Assembly: GCA_948579315.1 (NCBI GenBank) | Contig: CAPAOL010000004.1 | Span: 16,081-80,080 of the forward strand | Direction of reading: 5' to 3' | Length of the DNA: 64,000 nucleotides | From: an uncultured Phocaeicola sp. | Lineage (GTDB): Bacteria; Bacteroidota; Bacteroidia; Bacteroidales; Bacteroidaceae | In this document: piece after piece, positions 42,151 to 52,000 of the stretch | How the letters are laid out: every line of letters starts with the position of its first letter | How positions within the stretch are numbered: the stretch's first letter is position 1 | Notes under the pieces: model-generated | The model's database searches: none | What the model saw: only the letters and a program-made list of their open reading frames with translations | What the model was told of the DNA's origin: nothing | Program-made: the position numbers and the translations under genes

Positions 42151-44226
42151 TTATTTTTCGATTACAATTTTTTTGGGGGTATCTATGGAAATACTTCTCA
42201 GTTCTTGCTTGCCGGAATTTTCTATCCATACTTTTAGTGTACCTGTACATAGTACGTTCAGCACCAAGCGGTTCTCTGTTAAAGAGATAGTTTGGACGGT
42301 GGCCGGGGACAGATATTTTTCCTGTATGCCAATGACTGCCCATCCTTTCCGTATGGGGCAGAGATGAAACAGTTTGTCTGTAAATCCGATAAGTTCGAAT
42401 GTACTGCTGTCTGATAGTTCTTCTGCCTTTTGTGATTCCCAATTATAAAGCAGCACGCGTTCTTCGGGGGTGGCAGACATTTTCTCAAAACTGTTCCGAA
42501 GAGAATAATCTTCTTTTTTTATAGTGGCCTGAACTTGCTGATGTCGGGGGGAAACATTCAGGTTGTAACAGATTAATGTCATTGCTCCGTTGCCTGAGGG
42601 AGCTGCTACTCGATATGCTTTTCCACTCCATAATGGATTGGTCAGTATAGATTCCGGCATAGGTACGGCAGGAGCTTCGGGGCGGAACAGTTTGCCTTGT
42701 TTGTCAATTAAAGGAAAGATGTTTTCCTTGATAAAGTCCCCGGGGGCGTCCGACAGGTAGACCGGACCTCCGGAAATGGCCTTGGAACGTGCCATCAAAG
42801 TGCCGCAAACGGTATCGCAGGAATGAAACATATCATGGTCGGGCCATACGGTTTGTCCTAGTAGCAGGGTATTGGTATAAGACTGGAATAGATGTGATTT
42901 TGCCATATCCTCATCATATTTCTTATAGTCTATGCTGACACGGGTGCTGTTGCTGTATGACGTATGGTCGGTATTGATGACGTTCTGTGCCATACAGTTC
43001 ATTAATCCCATATTTTGCCGGTGGATCTCGGCTTCCAGGCTTCGGTTACAGTCGGTTGCCTGGCGGATACTTTCATGCCCTCCCATGTAGAGTGGCAGCG
43101 TAAAAGCTTGGTTATCTACTTTCAGAAAATCGAATCCTTGTTCTTTTAAGGTGCTGACGTAGTAGCGATAGAAGGAACGGATGCGGGTGCTGTCCGTTCC
43201 TGGCAGAAGGCTGCCGGCGTGTGGGTATAGGGCTTGTCGGACGACTTGTGGAAATCCGTTTTCGGGGGATAATCCCATCCAGTATCCCGAAAGGCTGTAC
43301 CACAGTCCGATCCATTTGATTTTATTTTCTTTTTTGTATGACATGATTTTTTTCCATCCCGACGGGAAACGTTGTTTATCTGGTATGAAACCGGTCAGTT
43401 GCCTGTTCTTGTGGGCGAGATGACCGTCGTCAATCAGTACATACCGGATAGGAATGCCGGATGCCTCTATCGTTTTCATATCGTTTATTATCTTGGATTC
43501 GTTTATATCATCATGATAATGTTCCCATGTACACCAACCGAGATAGCGGAAAGCTTCGAAATATTCCTTGGCTGTGCGGCTTTTTAAGTCGGCGGCTTCT
43601 GTATTTTTCATCAGCGCTTGATAGGCTTGCCGAATGGTTGAATAAATATCTTTTCCTTGTCGGATGAGTAGAAGAGGGACTTCCGGTTTCAGATAGTCTT
43701 TTCCTAAGGTGGATACATATAGGGTGACAGAGCCGTTATCGTTTACTTGCAGCCAGCTTAAACTGTTACGGCCGGCAACAGCTTTGGCAAACAAGTATTC
43801 TCCGTTTGTCAGTTCCAGCAGTAATGCATCTCCCAACGTAGATGGGGTTGCATTGGAAGGTATTCCCGGATAGCGGGTGTCGGTTAATTCTTTTAAATCG
43901 TTGAACACCCAAGGTAGGAGCCGGTTGGTATTGTTGGGCCATTCAAAATCTCCCGGACGGGAGTCTCGGCTGAAGAAAATACCTCGGACGTACCCGGGTA
44001 ACCGTACCGGACAGGCAATAGTTTGGGTTTGTCCGGGTATGGATTTCTTATAGGGTATGGGAGAAGAAATGGAAGTTAAATCAATCGTATCTGTCATTGA
44101 CAAAGCGTTTGTGTTCTTGAAAGACTTTCCTTTTTCATATGTGTAATCTGTTTGCCCGAAGGATTTCGGACAAACAAATACATTGCAAATCAGGATACAA
44201 ATGAATATTGCTTTATATTCTCTCAT
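42151..44226 (-). CDS. raffinose-synthase/Sip1-like GH36 enzyme
   Basis: 691-residue secreted protein (signal peptide to about residue 24) of the raffinose synthase / Sip1 branch of GH36. A beta-sandwich N-terminal region is followed by a TIM-barrel from about residue 225. It holds FRYLGWCTWEHYHDDI, IRYVLIDDGHL, IKWIGLWYSLSGYWMGL, the candidate nucleophile D371 in FDFLKVDNQAF and the candidate acid/base D433 in RVSIDYKKYDED, then WPDHDMFHS and AISGGPVYLSDAPG. In plants this group makes raffinose oligosaccharides. In a utilisation locus an alpha-galactosidase or related retaining hydrolase/transglycosidase is likely. It starts 7 bp after the GH29-like gene and is co-transcribed. Confidence 0.85.
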   Translation of the reverse strand: MREYKAIFICILICNVFVCPKSFGQTDYTYEKGKSFKNTNALSMTDTIDLTSISSPIPYKKSIPGQTQTIACPVRLPGYVRGIFFSRDSRPGDFEWPNNTNRLLPWVFNDLKELTDTRYPGIPSNATPSTLGDALLLELTNGEYLFAKAVAGRNSLSWLQVNDNGSVTLYVSTLGKDYLKPEVPLLLIRQGKDIYSTIRQAYQALMKNTEAADLKSRTAKEYFEAFRYLGWCTWEHYHDDINESKIINDMKTIEASGIPIRYVLIDDGHLAHKNRQLTGFIPDKQRFPSGWKKIMSYKKENKIKWIGLWYSLSGYWMGLSPENGFPQVVRQALYPHAGSLLPGTDSTRIRSFYRYYVSTLKEQGFDFLKVDNQAFTLPLYMGGHESIRQATDCNRSLEAEIHRQNMGLMNCMAQNVINTDHTSYSNSTRVSIDYKKYDEDMAKSHLFQSYTNTLLLGQTVWPDHDMFHSCDTVCGTLMARSKAISGGPVYLSDAPGDFIKENIFPLIDKQGKLFRPEAPAVPMPESILTNPLWSGKAYRVAAPSGNGAMTLICYNLNVSPRHQQVQATIKKEDYSLRNSFEKMSATPEERVLLYNWESQKAEELSDSSTFELIGFTDKLFHLCPIRKGWAVIGIQEKYLSPATVQTISLTENRLVLNVLCTGTLKVWIENSGKQELRSISIDTPKKIVIEK

Positions 44227-44232
44227 GATTTT

Positions 44233-45618
44233 TTATTTGAGAGTTACGTTATAGGCACTGAAATGTCTGATTTCGGGTACGGCAACGGATTGGGTTACGG
44301 TGAGGCGCAAGGCGGTGGTTTCTACCGGTTCGAAGTGTGCAATGCGTTTGTGTCCCACAGACTCGCCGGAGCACACTGTCTGCCATTTTCCGTTGACTTT
44401 CGCTTCTATCTTGTATTGGCGTATTCTTTCGCCTTTGGCAATGTCTTCTTGGATGATGCAGTAGTTGACCGGTTGTTTTTCATTCAGATTCAGCGTAAGC
44501 CGTTGCCTCCGGCCTTGGGTTTCCGCCAATGGTGTACCAAAGCGCCGGTTTATTTCTTCTCCCCATTCTTTTAAACGCTGTTCGTCACCTGCCGGCAATA
44601 GCCCATCGGGATCGGGGGTCAGCCCGATGATTAACGTAGCGTTGCGGCCCACTGATTTTTCGTACATATCCATCAACGTTGTCAATGGATAGATATTATT
44701 CTCGTCATCGGGTTCCCAAAACCATTCGTGGCGGCCGTTGGCACCACGCAGGGGGCTGTCTGCCATAGCTGGTACCCAGTATTTGCCTTCGGGATCACCT
44801 TGTTTTAATAAGGCTATTTGGTCTTTTTGGCTTTCAATACGTTTATGATGTGAACAGGGGGCCGGAAAAGTGGACCAGCAGGGGTATCCCACTGTGCCGG
44901 TTTCTGAACCTCCCCAGCGGAAATCAGCACGGTCTATGTTGTGGTAGAACAGGCAGTTGGGTTGGTATTTATTGACGATGGGTTCCACATCAGGACCGTC
45001 ACCTCGTGGGTCATCGGCTCCGCCATCAAACCAAATCATATATAAATCTCCATAGCGGGTACAAAGTTCTTCCACCATTTTCTCGCAGAAGCGTTTATAC
45101 CACGCCTGTCGGTTGGCGGCAAATTCTCCGTCACCGGCTACCTTGAAATTATGGATACCCAGAAGTGAATTCCACCGGATGCCTACATAGATGCCCGGCT
45201 GGATACCATACTTACGGCAGGAGTTGACAAAGTCGCGGACAATGTCTCCTTTGCCATCACGCCATTTTACAGCTTTCAGGCAGTATGGGTTTACGTCACT
45301 TTGCCACAATCCGAAGCCGGTTTCATGCGTGGCTGTGAGTACGGCGAATTTGCAGCCTGCGGCTTTAGCTGCCTGAATCCATTGGTCAGTATCCAGTTGG
45401 GTAGGATTAAATATATTATAATCTTCAATGGGGCTGATACGGTTATTGCCTTGTCCGTAGCGGATGCCGTCGAATACGTGGAGGTCATAATGAAATACGG
45501 CTCCCATTTCCGCTTCATGCCATTTCAATTGATGCGGTTTGGGTACAATGATTTCCGGTTGTGCAACACTCAGTACACAGTTCATAAGGAAGAGAAGGGA
45601 TGTATATAGTATCTTCAT
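44233..45618 (-). CDS. alpha-L-fucosidase-like GH29 enzyme with C-terminal beta-sandwich
   Basis: 461-residue secreted glycoside hydrolase (signal peptide to about residue 19). The GH29 catalytic barrel covers residues about 30-340. The nucleophile is D198 in YMIWFDGGADD, with FAVLTATHETGFGLW, IQPGIYVGIRWNSLLG and NATLIIGLTPDPDGLLP also conserved. The usual fucosidase substrate motif KHHDGF is replaced by THETGF (residues 97-102), so specificity may deviate from plain alpha-L-fucose. The last 110 residues (NLNEKQPVNYCIIQEDIAKGERIRQYKIEA) form a discoidin/F5-8C-like sandwich. It starts 4 bp after the upstream sulfatase stop and sits in the same operon. Confidence 0.85.
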   Translation of the reverse strand: MKILYTSLLFLMNCVLSVAQPEIIVPKPHQLKWHEAEMGAVFHYDLHVFDGIRYGQGNNRISPIEDYNIFNPTQLDTDQWIQAAKAAGCKFAVLTATHETGFGLWQSDVNPYCLKAVKWRDGKGDIVRDFVNSCRKYGIQPGIYVGIRWNSLLGIHNFKVAGDGEFAANRQAWYKRFCEKMVEELCTRYGDLYMIWFDGGADDPRGDGPDVEPIVNKYQPNCLFYHNIDRADFRWGGSETGTVGYPCWSTFPAPCSHHKRIESQKDQIALLKQGDPEGKYWVPAMADSPLRGANGRHEWFWEPDDENNIYPLTTLMDMYEKSVGRNATLIIGLTPDPDGLLPAGDEQRLKEWGEEINRRFGTPLAETQGRRQRLTLNLNEKQPVNYCIIQEDIAKGERIRQYKIEAKVNGKWQTVCSGESVGHKRIAHFEPVETTALRLTVTQSVAVPEIRHFSAYNVTLK

Positions 45619-45621
45619 AGG

Positions 45622-47058
45622 TTATAAATAATTAAAAAATGGATCTTCTGTTTTTTGCAGCCATGTTTTTAATTGGCTTTTCAATCGGTTTACCAGTTTG
45701 GGATGCTGCATAGCTATATTATTCATTTGGTAAGGGTCTGATCTCCTGTCGAATAGAATAATCTTATCTACCTTACCATCGGTTGCATGGATAGTAAACG
45801 TATGTGTAGCGGTGCGTAATCCCCGGTAGCCTGTTGCCGGATTGGATGACTGTATGTAATAATAGGGTTGGACAATGCGGTTGTTTTCTTTTCCGTAGAG
45901 GAGAACGGAAGCAAGGTCGAATGTTTGTACTTCTTCCGGTATTTGTTGCTGAAAGCCCATGATGGAAAGCAGGGTCGGATACAAGTCGGCAAAAGCTATC
46001 ATGGTTGTTCGGTCGGTTTTCGGCTTTATTTTTTCCGGCCATGAGATAAGGACTGGAATTCGCATGGATTCCTCATAAAAGATATCTTTTCCGGCTTGTT
46101 CATGAGCCCCCATGCAGATGCCGTGGTCAGAAGTGAATACTACAATAGTATTTTTAAATAAACCCAAACGTTTCAATTCGTTGATTATCCGACCTATATT
46201 TTCATCGACTCCGGTCATGCAGGCATAGTAATTGCGGATATTGTTGCGGAAATAGTCGCCCATTTCAGTGCCTTTGGCGGGAATGTCGGGACGGTTGGCA
46301 CATAATGCCTCTACATTCAGGTTTTTATACATCTCCTTGTATCGGTCGGGCACCAACTCGTAACCGGTGTGTGGAGGGTTCATGGATACGACTAAGGCAA
46401 ATGGCTGCGTTTTATCTATATGCCCGTTGAGGTACTCAATCGCTTTGTCGGCTTCATACTCCGGTCCCCATTGATTGACATAATAAAAACTGTCCCGGGG
46501 AGCGTCAGTGTCCCAGTACATGGGTTTTAAATGGTAGTCGTAAGTGCCATAAGCGGTCCAATAGTCAAAACCGTGCCGGCGTTCTTTTGGACACCATTCG
46601 TTCCAAGCAACTGCACCATGGTTGTTGTAAGTATCTATGTATGGTTCATGAGGAGCATCCAGATGCCATTTGCCGATATATCCTGTTTGGTATCCATTGG
46701 CTTTAAGTATATCACTCCAGCAGCGTGCATCTTGTGGAAGTTCTACTCCATAAGGAGCGTTGGCAGAATTGCAATTGCCTGTTACTTTGTTCTTATGCGG
46801 ATACATGCCTGTCATCAACATGCCTCGTGCCGGTGAAGATACGGGATAGCTGCTGACAGCATTGGTGAAATTCACACCTTCACGGGCCAGTTGGTCCAGG
46901 CAAGGTGTTTTGACAGGTTCTTTTCCGAGACAACCTAAAGCATCTCCTCTCCATTGATCTGCCATGATGAAGACCAGGTTAGGTTTTTCTTGAGCTTGTA
47001 AATAGATAGAAGTCAAGAACGGAAAGATGAAAAATGTTTTTTTAGAGAAAAATTTCAT
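45622..47058 (-). CDS. S-type sulfatase (S1 family)
   Basis: 478-residue secreted sulfatase. N-terminal signal peptide (FSKKTFFIFPFLTSIYLQAQ). Metal-site residues D34 and Q35 are in LVFIMADQWRGDALGCLG. The formylglycine motif is S74-S-P-A-R78, a serine-type site dependent on anSME. Distal metal site VVFTSDHGICMGAHEQAGK. The C-terminal tail, HPKLVNRLKSQLKTWLQKTEDPF, is typical of glycan sulfatases. It differs considerably from the sulfatase at 40579-42132, so two sulfation positions are probably attacked. A promoter-like element lies just upstream at 47093-47100, which may allow expression apart from SusC/SusD. Confidence 0.93.
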   Translation of the reverse strand: MKFFSKKTFFIFPFLTSIYLQAQEKPNLVFIMADQWRGDALGCLGKEPVKTPCLDQLAREGVNFTNAVSSYPVSSPARGMLMTGMYPHKNKVTGNCNSANAPYGVELPQDARCWSDILKANGYQTGYIGKWHLDAPHEPYIDTYNNHGAVAWNEWCPKERRHGFDYWTAYGTYDYHLKPMYWDTDAPRDSFYYVNQWGPEYEADKAIEYLNGHIDKTQPFALVVSMNPPHTGYELVPDRYKEMYKNLNVEALCANRPDIPAKGTEMGDYFRNNIRNYYACMTGVDENIGRIINELKRLGLFKNTIVVFTSDHGICMGAHEQAGKDIFYEESMRIPVLISWPEKIKPKTDRTTMIAFADLYPTLLSIMGFQQQIPEEVQTFDLASVLLYGKENNRIVQPYYYIQSSNPATGYRGLRTATHTFTIHATDGKVDKIILFDRRSDPYQMNNIAMQHPKLVNRLKSQLKTWLQKTEDPFFNYL

Positions 47059-47080
47059 ATTAATTCGGTATGATATTGGT

Positions 47081-47139
47081 AAAGGGTGTGTTCAAAGGTA
47101 CAATAAGAATACATTGTAACGAATTAAACTACACCCTTT
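47081..47139 (-). promoter_or_regulatory. possible internal promoter with flanking inverted repeat in the PUL
   Basis: The 101-bp gap between SusD and the sulfatase carries TACCTTTG on the minus strand (47093-47100), a perfect -7 box 35 bp before the sulfatase ATG; the -33 is poor. AAAGGGTGT (47081-47089) and ACACCCTTT (47131-47139) are inverted around it. The repeat could act as a terminator of the SusC/SusD mRNA, an operator, or be incidental. Confidence 0.45.
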
Positions 47140-47159
47140 TTGAGTTATTTTATCTAAAC

Positions 47160-49073
47160 CTATTGCAGAGCATATTGATTGGCACCGACAGGCCAGCCTG
47201 GATTTTGATAAACAACGGAAGTGGAAATATCGCCTCCTTTCTCAGGGGTTGAAAGACGGAATACGTCATAAGAGATAGGGGTCAGGTAATTCGCTTCTTC
47301 AAAGTTGTAGCCATTGTTGGTAATGATCAGTTCGTTGGCAAAATGCGGACGTAAATATTTAGAATTACTAACCACTAAGCCGGCAGCCAATTGTTTCACA
47401 TAGTAAGGCTCTTTTTGATACTCTTGCCAATTGAATCCTTCTGTTTGATAGTTTTTCATTTTATCTAGTGAACGCCAGCGTAAAAGATCATCTTTACGCA
47501 TGCCTTCTGCTATAAATTCGCAACGTCGTTCACGGCGGATATTATATAAAGTTTTGTCTATCATCTGACTTCCGGACCAAACAGCCAGATCGTTTTCTTT
47601 ACTTAGATCTGTTGCATCGATAGTTTTTTGGAAGTTTTCTGATACGCCGGCACGCTTTCTCAAAGCTCTCCAGTATTTTTTGCTATAATCATCTAGATTT
47701 TTGTTTTTCATATAGTCAGCTTCCATATAGTTGAGATATGCTTCGCTGGCGCGGAATATCATATAAGCCAAAGGTGAATTATCCGCTGGAGCTACATTGC
47801 TGTCTCTCCATCCTTTACGAACTAAATATCCTGTAGCTGTTCTGCTTAAGTTTTGATAAGCTTGTAGTAGATTTGCATAGACCATTCTTCCGTCTTGGTC
47901 CATATTACCACCTCTCCAAACCATATCACCCGGTTTGAAAGTTGATTCTACAAGGCGTAAATCACGATTCTCCATTACATCGGGGATACTTTTGTCGCCT
48001 TTGTATTCTGTATTTTCTGGTGCATAAATAGGCAGGCCATTGGTAGTTAGGAAAGTTTCAACCATGGATCGTGTATAACCTCCACCTTGTCCCACACAGC
48101 CTTCACCGTTTTCATTGTATATGCTATGATAATTGCCTTCTACTAAGCTATTCACTTTGGCATCCGCACTATACATACGCCATAATAATACCTCTTTGTT
48201 GGAAGAAAGATCATATTGATTGAACATATTCATATAATCTTCTATTTTATCAGAGATTTGTATTGCTTCTGCCACTTCTTTGGCAGATGCCATCGCTTCA
48301 GTCAGGAAGAAATCTATTTCAGTATTAAGGTTGCCATTGAAAGTACCGCCCGGCCAGCCCGGACCACCTGGTACTCGTGCGGTTCCTTGATGGTAGGTTT
48401 CCCAACTTGCTTCATACAGGGCTACACGTGATTTAAATAGATAGGCACACTCTCTGTTCAGACGGTGATTGGTCAGATTATTACTGCGCGGTAATAATCG
48501 GGCAATGGCTTCGTTCAGGTCTTCTAGAATAAATCGGGCCACTTCATTACGTGGCTTACGTTTGTTTGCTTTCACATTGGCGGCATAATCATCTGCGCTA
48601 AGTTCTGATTTGATAATGGGAAAATCTCCGAATTTCCTCAAATATTCGAAATAGATGTAAGCTCTGAAGAAGTAAATCTCACCGATATATTGCTGAGTTT
48701 CGCGGGTATCTTCCAGTTCCCCTTTTTGGATATTTTCCAAAGCGTAATATAACAATCGGTTACAGTCGCGCAAATGTCCTTGCCGATTATAACTTCCTGT
48801 GGCGGCAACTTTGATACGTTGCGGTAGAAAGAAATCTACAGGATCTGTTCCTGCTTGGTTATCACTGGTTTGATCGTTGGTAAAAAGATTGGTGTCTTTG
48901 AAATCGGGCAATAGTTCGTATTTCTTGTTACAATAAGCCTGCAATTGGCTTGGTTCTGTGAAAAAACCTTCATTCACATTGTCTGTCAATGGTTCTCTAT
49001 CTAGAAAATCGTTACATGAGCTTATAGCGAATGAAGTTGCTATTATAGGGAGTATGATGTATTTTAATTTCAT
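47160..49073 (-). CDS. SusD/RagB-family glycan-binding outer-membrane lipoprotein
   Basis: 637-residue lipoprotein: signal KLKYIILPIIATSFAISSC with lipobox Cys at about residue 20, followed by the common NDFLDREPLTDNVNEGFF opening. Family stretches include RQGHLRDCNRLLYYALENIQKG, IYFFRAYIYFEYLRKFGDFPII, EVARFILEDLNEAIARLLP, AYLFKSRVALYEASWETYH, MIFRASEAYLNYMEADY and NIRRERRCEFIAEGMRKDDLLRWRSL. It binds the oligosaccharide on the cell surface and closes over the SusC barrel encoded 20 bp upstream. Substrate is unknown; the accompanying sulfatases and GH29/GH36 enzymes point to a sulfated fucose- and/or galactose-containing glycan. Confidence 0.94.
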   Translation of the reverse strand: MKLKYIILPIIATSFAISSCNDFLDREPLTDNVNEGFFTEPSQLQAYCNKKYELLPDFKDTNLFTNDQTSDNQAGTDPVDFFLPQRIKVAATGSYNRQGHLRDCNRLLYYALENIQKGELEDTRETQQYIGEIYFFRAYIYFEYLRKFGDFPIIKSELSADDYAANVKANKRKPRNEVARFILEDLNEAIARLLPRSNNLTNHRLNRECAYLFKSRVALYEASWETYHQGTARVPGGPGWPGGTFNGNLNTEIDFFLTEAMASAKEVAEAIQISDKIEDYMNMFNQYDLSSNKEVLLWRMYSADAKVNSLVEGNYHSIYNENGEGCVGQGGGYTRSMVETFLTTNGLPIYAPENTEYKGDKSIPDVMENRDLRLVESTFKPGDMVWRGGNMDQDGRMVYANLLQAYQNLSRTATGYLVRKGWRDSNVAPADNSPLAYMIFRASEAYLNYMEADYMKNKNLDDYSKKYWRALRKRAGVSENFQKTIDATDLSKENDLAVWSGSQMIDKTLYNIRRERRCEFIAEGMRKDDLLRWRSLDKMKNYQTEGFNWQEYQKEPYYVKQLAAGLVVSNSKYLRPHFANELIITNNGYNFEEANYLTPISYDVFRLSTPEKGGDISTSVVYQNPGWPVGANQYALQ

Positions 49074-49093
49074 GATTATGATTTATTTAAAGT

Positions 49094-52000
49094 TTATAAT
49101 GTAATATTAATTCCACATGATAGAGTATAGCTTAACGGATAACTCATACCGTTTTGGTAAATTAGTTCTGGATCAAAATTTTTACTCATCTTGGTACCAG
49201 TCCATAAATTATCTCCGGAGAAGAATAGTCGTACTTTCTCCAGGTTAGCTTTTTGTATCCATGCTTTAGGCAACGTGTAACCTATTTGTATGTTTTTCAA
49301 GCGGATGTAAGCTGCATTCTGCAAGTAACGACTTTGTACCTGCTGGTTTTGTTTACTTCCAATAATGGGGCGCGGATAATAAGCATTGAGATTTGCTCCC
49401 ATTTCATCTCCTTCAGGACGGAAGTAATCCATGTGTTCTTCGTATCCGGTGGAATCCCATTGCCCCCCGTTGATACCCCAGAAAATCATACCTTTAGAAT
49501 AAGCGGTTCTGTCGTCGCCTCCTACCCAAACGTCACGTTTGGCTACGCCCTGGAACATTAGATTGATATCAAATCCTTTATAGTCAGCTCCTAATGAGAA
49601 GCCAAAACGAAAGCGGGGTGTGTAATTTCCAATAATGGTTAAATCTTTCGGATCAGTGGCAGACGTACCTTTTTCTATGGCAGGATTGTCATCCAGGTTA
49701 GCGTACATGATATCACCGGCTTTCCAAATATTGTTTCCTACATTGGGTAATTTGCTTTGGTCATGTTGGGCTATCCATGATTGCATTTCTTCATCGGTTT
49801 TTGCTATGCCTACTGTTTTGAATCCCCATATTTCGCCTAATTTTTTCCCTTTCCAATAATTTTCAATGGTGTTTCCGTCTTCATCTTTGGTGTAAAATGT
49901 TTTATCAGGATTGGGATATTCTGTTACTTCTGTTTGAGCATCAGATAGATTGAAAGAAGCATGATACCCTACTTTACCAATTCTGTCCTGCCAAGTTAGT
50001 TGTAATTCCCAGCCTTTGGTTCGTAAAGAGGTATTATTCATTTTGGGAGCTGATGCTCCTACTAATGGAGTTATTTCTTCGGCAGGTCCTACCATGTCTT
50101 TGGTATCACGAATGTAGTATTCAACGTATCCGTTCAGACGATTGTTAAATGCACCAAAGTCAAGTCCTGCATTATAGCTGGTGACACGTTCCCATGTGAG
50201 CAAGGAACTGACGAGACCGGGGGAAGATGCTATATTGGACTTGTTGGCTAAGTCAAGCAGCCAGCGTCCGCCGGCATCTACGCTACCTACAGTTATATTT
50301 TGAATAGAATAAGTAGGATAATAATTATCTGTATTCTGATTGCCTAGGCTACCGTAAGAAAAACGTAGTTTTAACAGGTTGACATATGCTTCTGCCGGAC
50401 TCCAGAATGCTTCGCGGGCGATGTTCCAACCTATAGAAACAGAGGGAAATGTGCCCCATCGTTGGTTACCGCGGAAGCGTGAAGTCCCATCGCGACGAAT
50501 GTTTCCTTCTAATAGGTATCGTCCTTCGTAGTCATAATTTAAACGGGCAAAATATCCCATTGTAGCCCATTCTTTTGAGGAGCCTTTCAAATCACTTGTA
50601 CCAGTGGCCGTATTGATACTGGGGACATTTTCGTTGATGACATCATAGCGTTTGCCGATTAATTCGTTGATGTAATAATATTCGGTATTCATACCTGCTG
50701 TAACTTTGAAATTGTGCTTGTTCCAGGAATATTCATAATCTGCATATAGTGAAGTTGTCATCATGGAAGTTTGCTGTGTTTGACTTTGCACAAATGTCTT
50801 TCCTGCTGCTAAATCGGGGTCTCCTCCTAACCATGCTTCTTCCACGGGTTGGTTGTCACGGGTATAGAGATAGACTTTATTTACATTATATTGGTGGCGG
50901 TAGCTTTCTGTCCGTAGAGTCGCCTGTCCGTGAATACCTAATCCTTTTAATGGAGTCAGATGGAAACCTCCGGAAGTGAAGTAGGTGTCTTTACTGCTGT
51001 TTGAACGCCCTCCAGAAGTTAATTGCATTAATTTAGGATTACGTGTATAGTGTCCGTTGTTGTCATAGAGAGGCATCATGGGATATAATTTGGTCGTTTC
51101 TGCAAAGAAACGATCGCCATAGAGTTTCACAAAAGTTGGCATTTCTATATCTGAACGTATAAAACGAGCGTTAAAATCTAAACTTAGCCATTTGGTGACT
51201 TGTCCTGTTACCTTTCCACTGATGTTATAACGTTTTTTGTTTTCGTCAGAGTAATTCATCTGTCCGTTTTGAGAAAGGAAAGCTCCCGATAGATAGTATT
51301 TAACTTTCTCACCTCCTCCGGAGATACTTAGATTATGTTCTTGTCCGAAAGATGTTTTGTCAATGAAGTTTCTTGGCCAGTTTTGATTATCATTGGAAGC
51401 GACGTTGAAAGGGAAAAAATTGTTTCCTTGTGAACCATTGGGGTCTGAGGTGTATGGGTATTCACTCGCCATGTATTTCTGAATGCGGTCTATCGTATCA
51501 TCAGTGAAAATAAAAGTGGTGCCGCTTCCTGAATTTTTTTGTGCTGCATTGAAATACTTGGCAAAGCGGTAGGAGTCGAGCATGTCAGGAATGTTGGTGG
51601 GGCGTGACCATCTGAAATTGTTTGAATACTGAATGGTGGCTTTTCCTGCTTCTCCTGATTTGGTTGTAACCAAGATTACGCCAAATGGAGCGCGTGAACC
51701 GTAAATGGCAGATGCGGCAGCATCTTTTAACACGGAAATGTTAGCGATATCCTGCGGATTTAACGAGTTTATGTCTCCTTCGGCTCCATCAATTAAAACT
51801 AAAGGTGAGGCACTGGATCCGGTATTCAAATTTCCTGTTCCACGAATATTCATGGTGGGATTATAGTCTAATCGTCCACCTTTGTCATTCATGTCAATGT
51901 TCAATCCTGGCATCACTCCTTGAAGAGCTTGTGAAACTGAAGTGACAGGACGTGATTCCAGTGTTTTTTTATCCACGGTAGCAACTGCTCCTGTTAAGTT

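Noticed and set aside
47081..47139. Invertible (phase-variable) promoter of the Mpi type
   Set aside because: The inverted repeat is only 9 bp, shorter than typical Bacteroides invertible-promoter repeats, and no invertase gene is near. Kept only as a possible operator or terminator.
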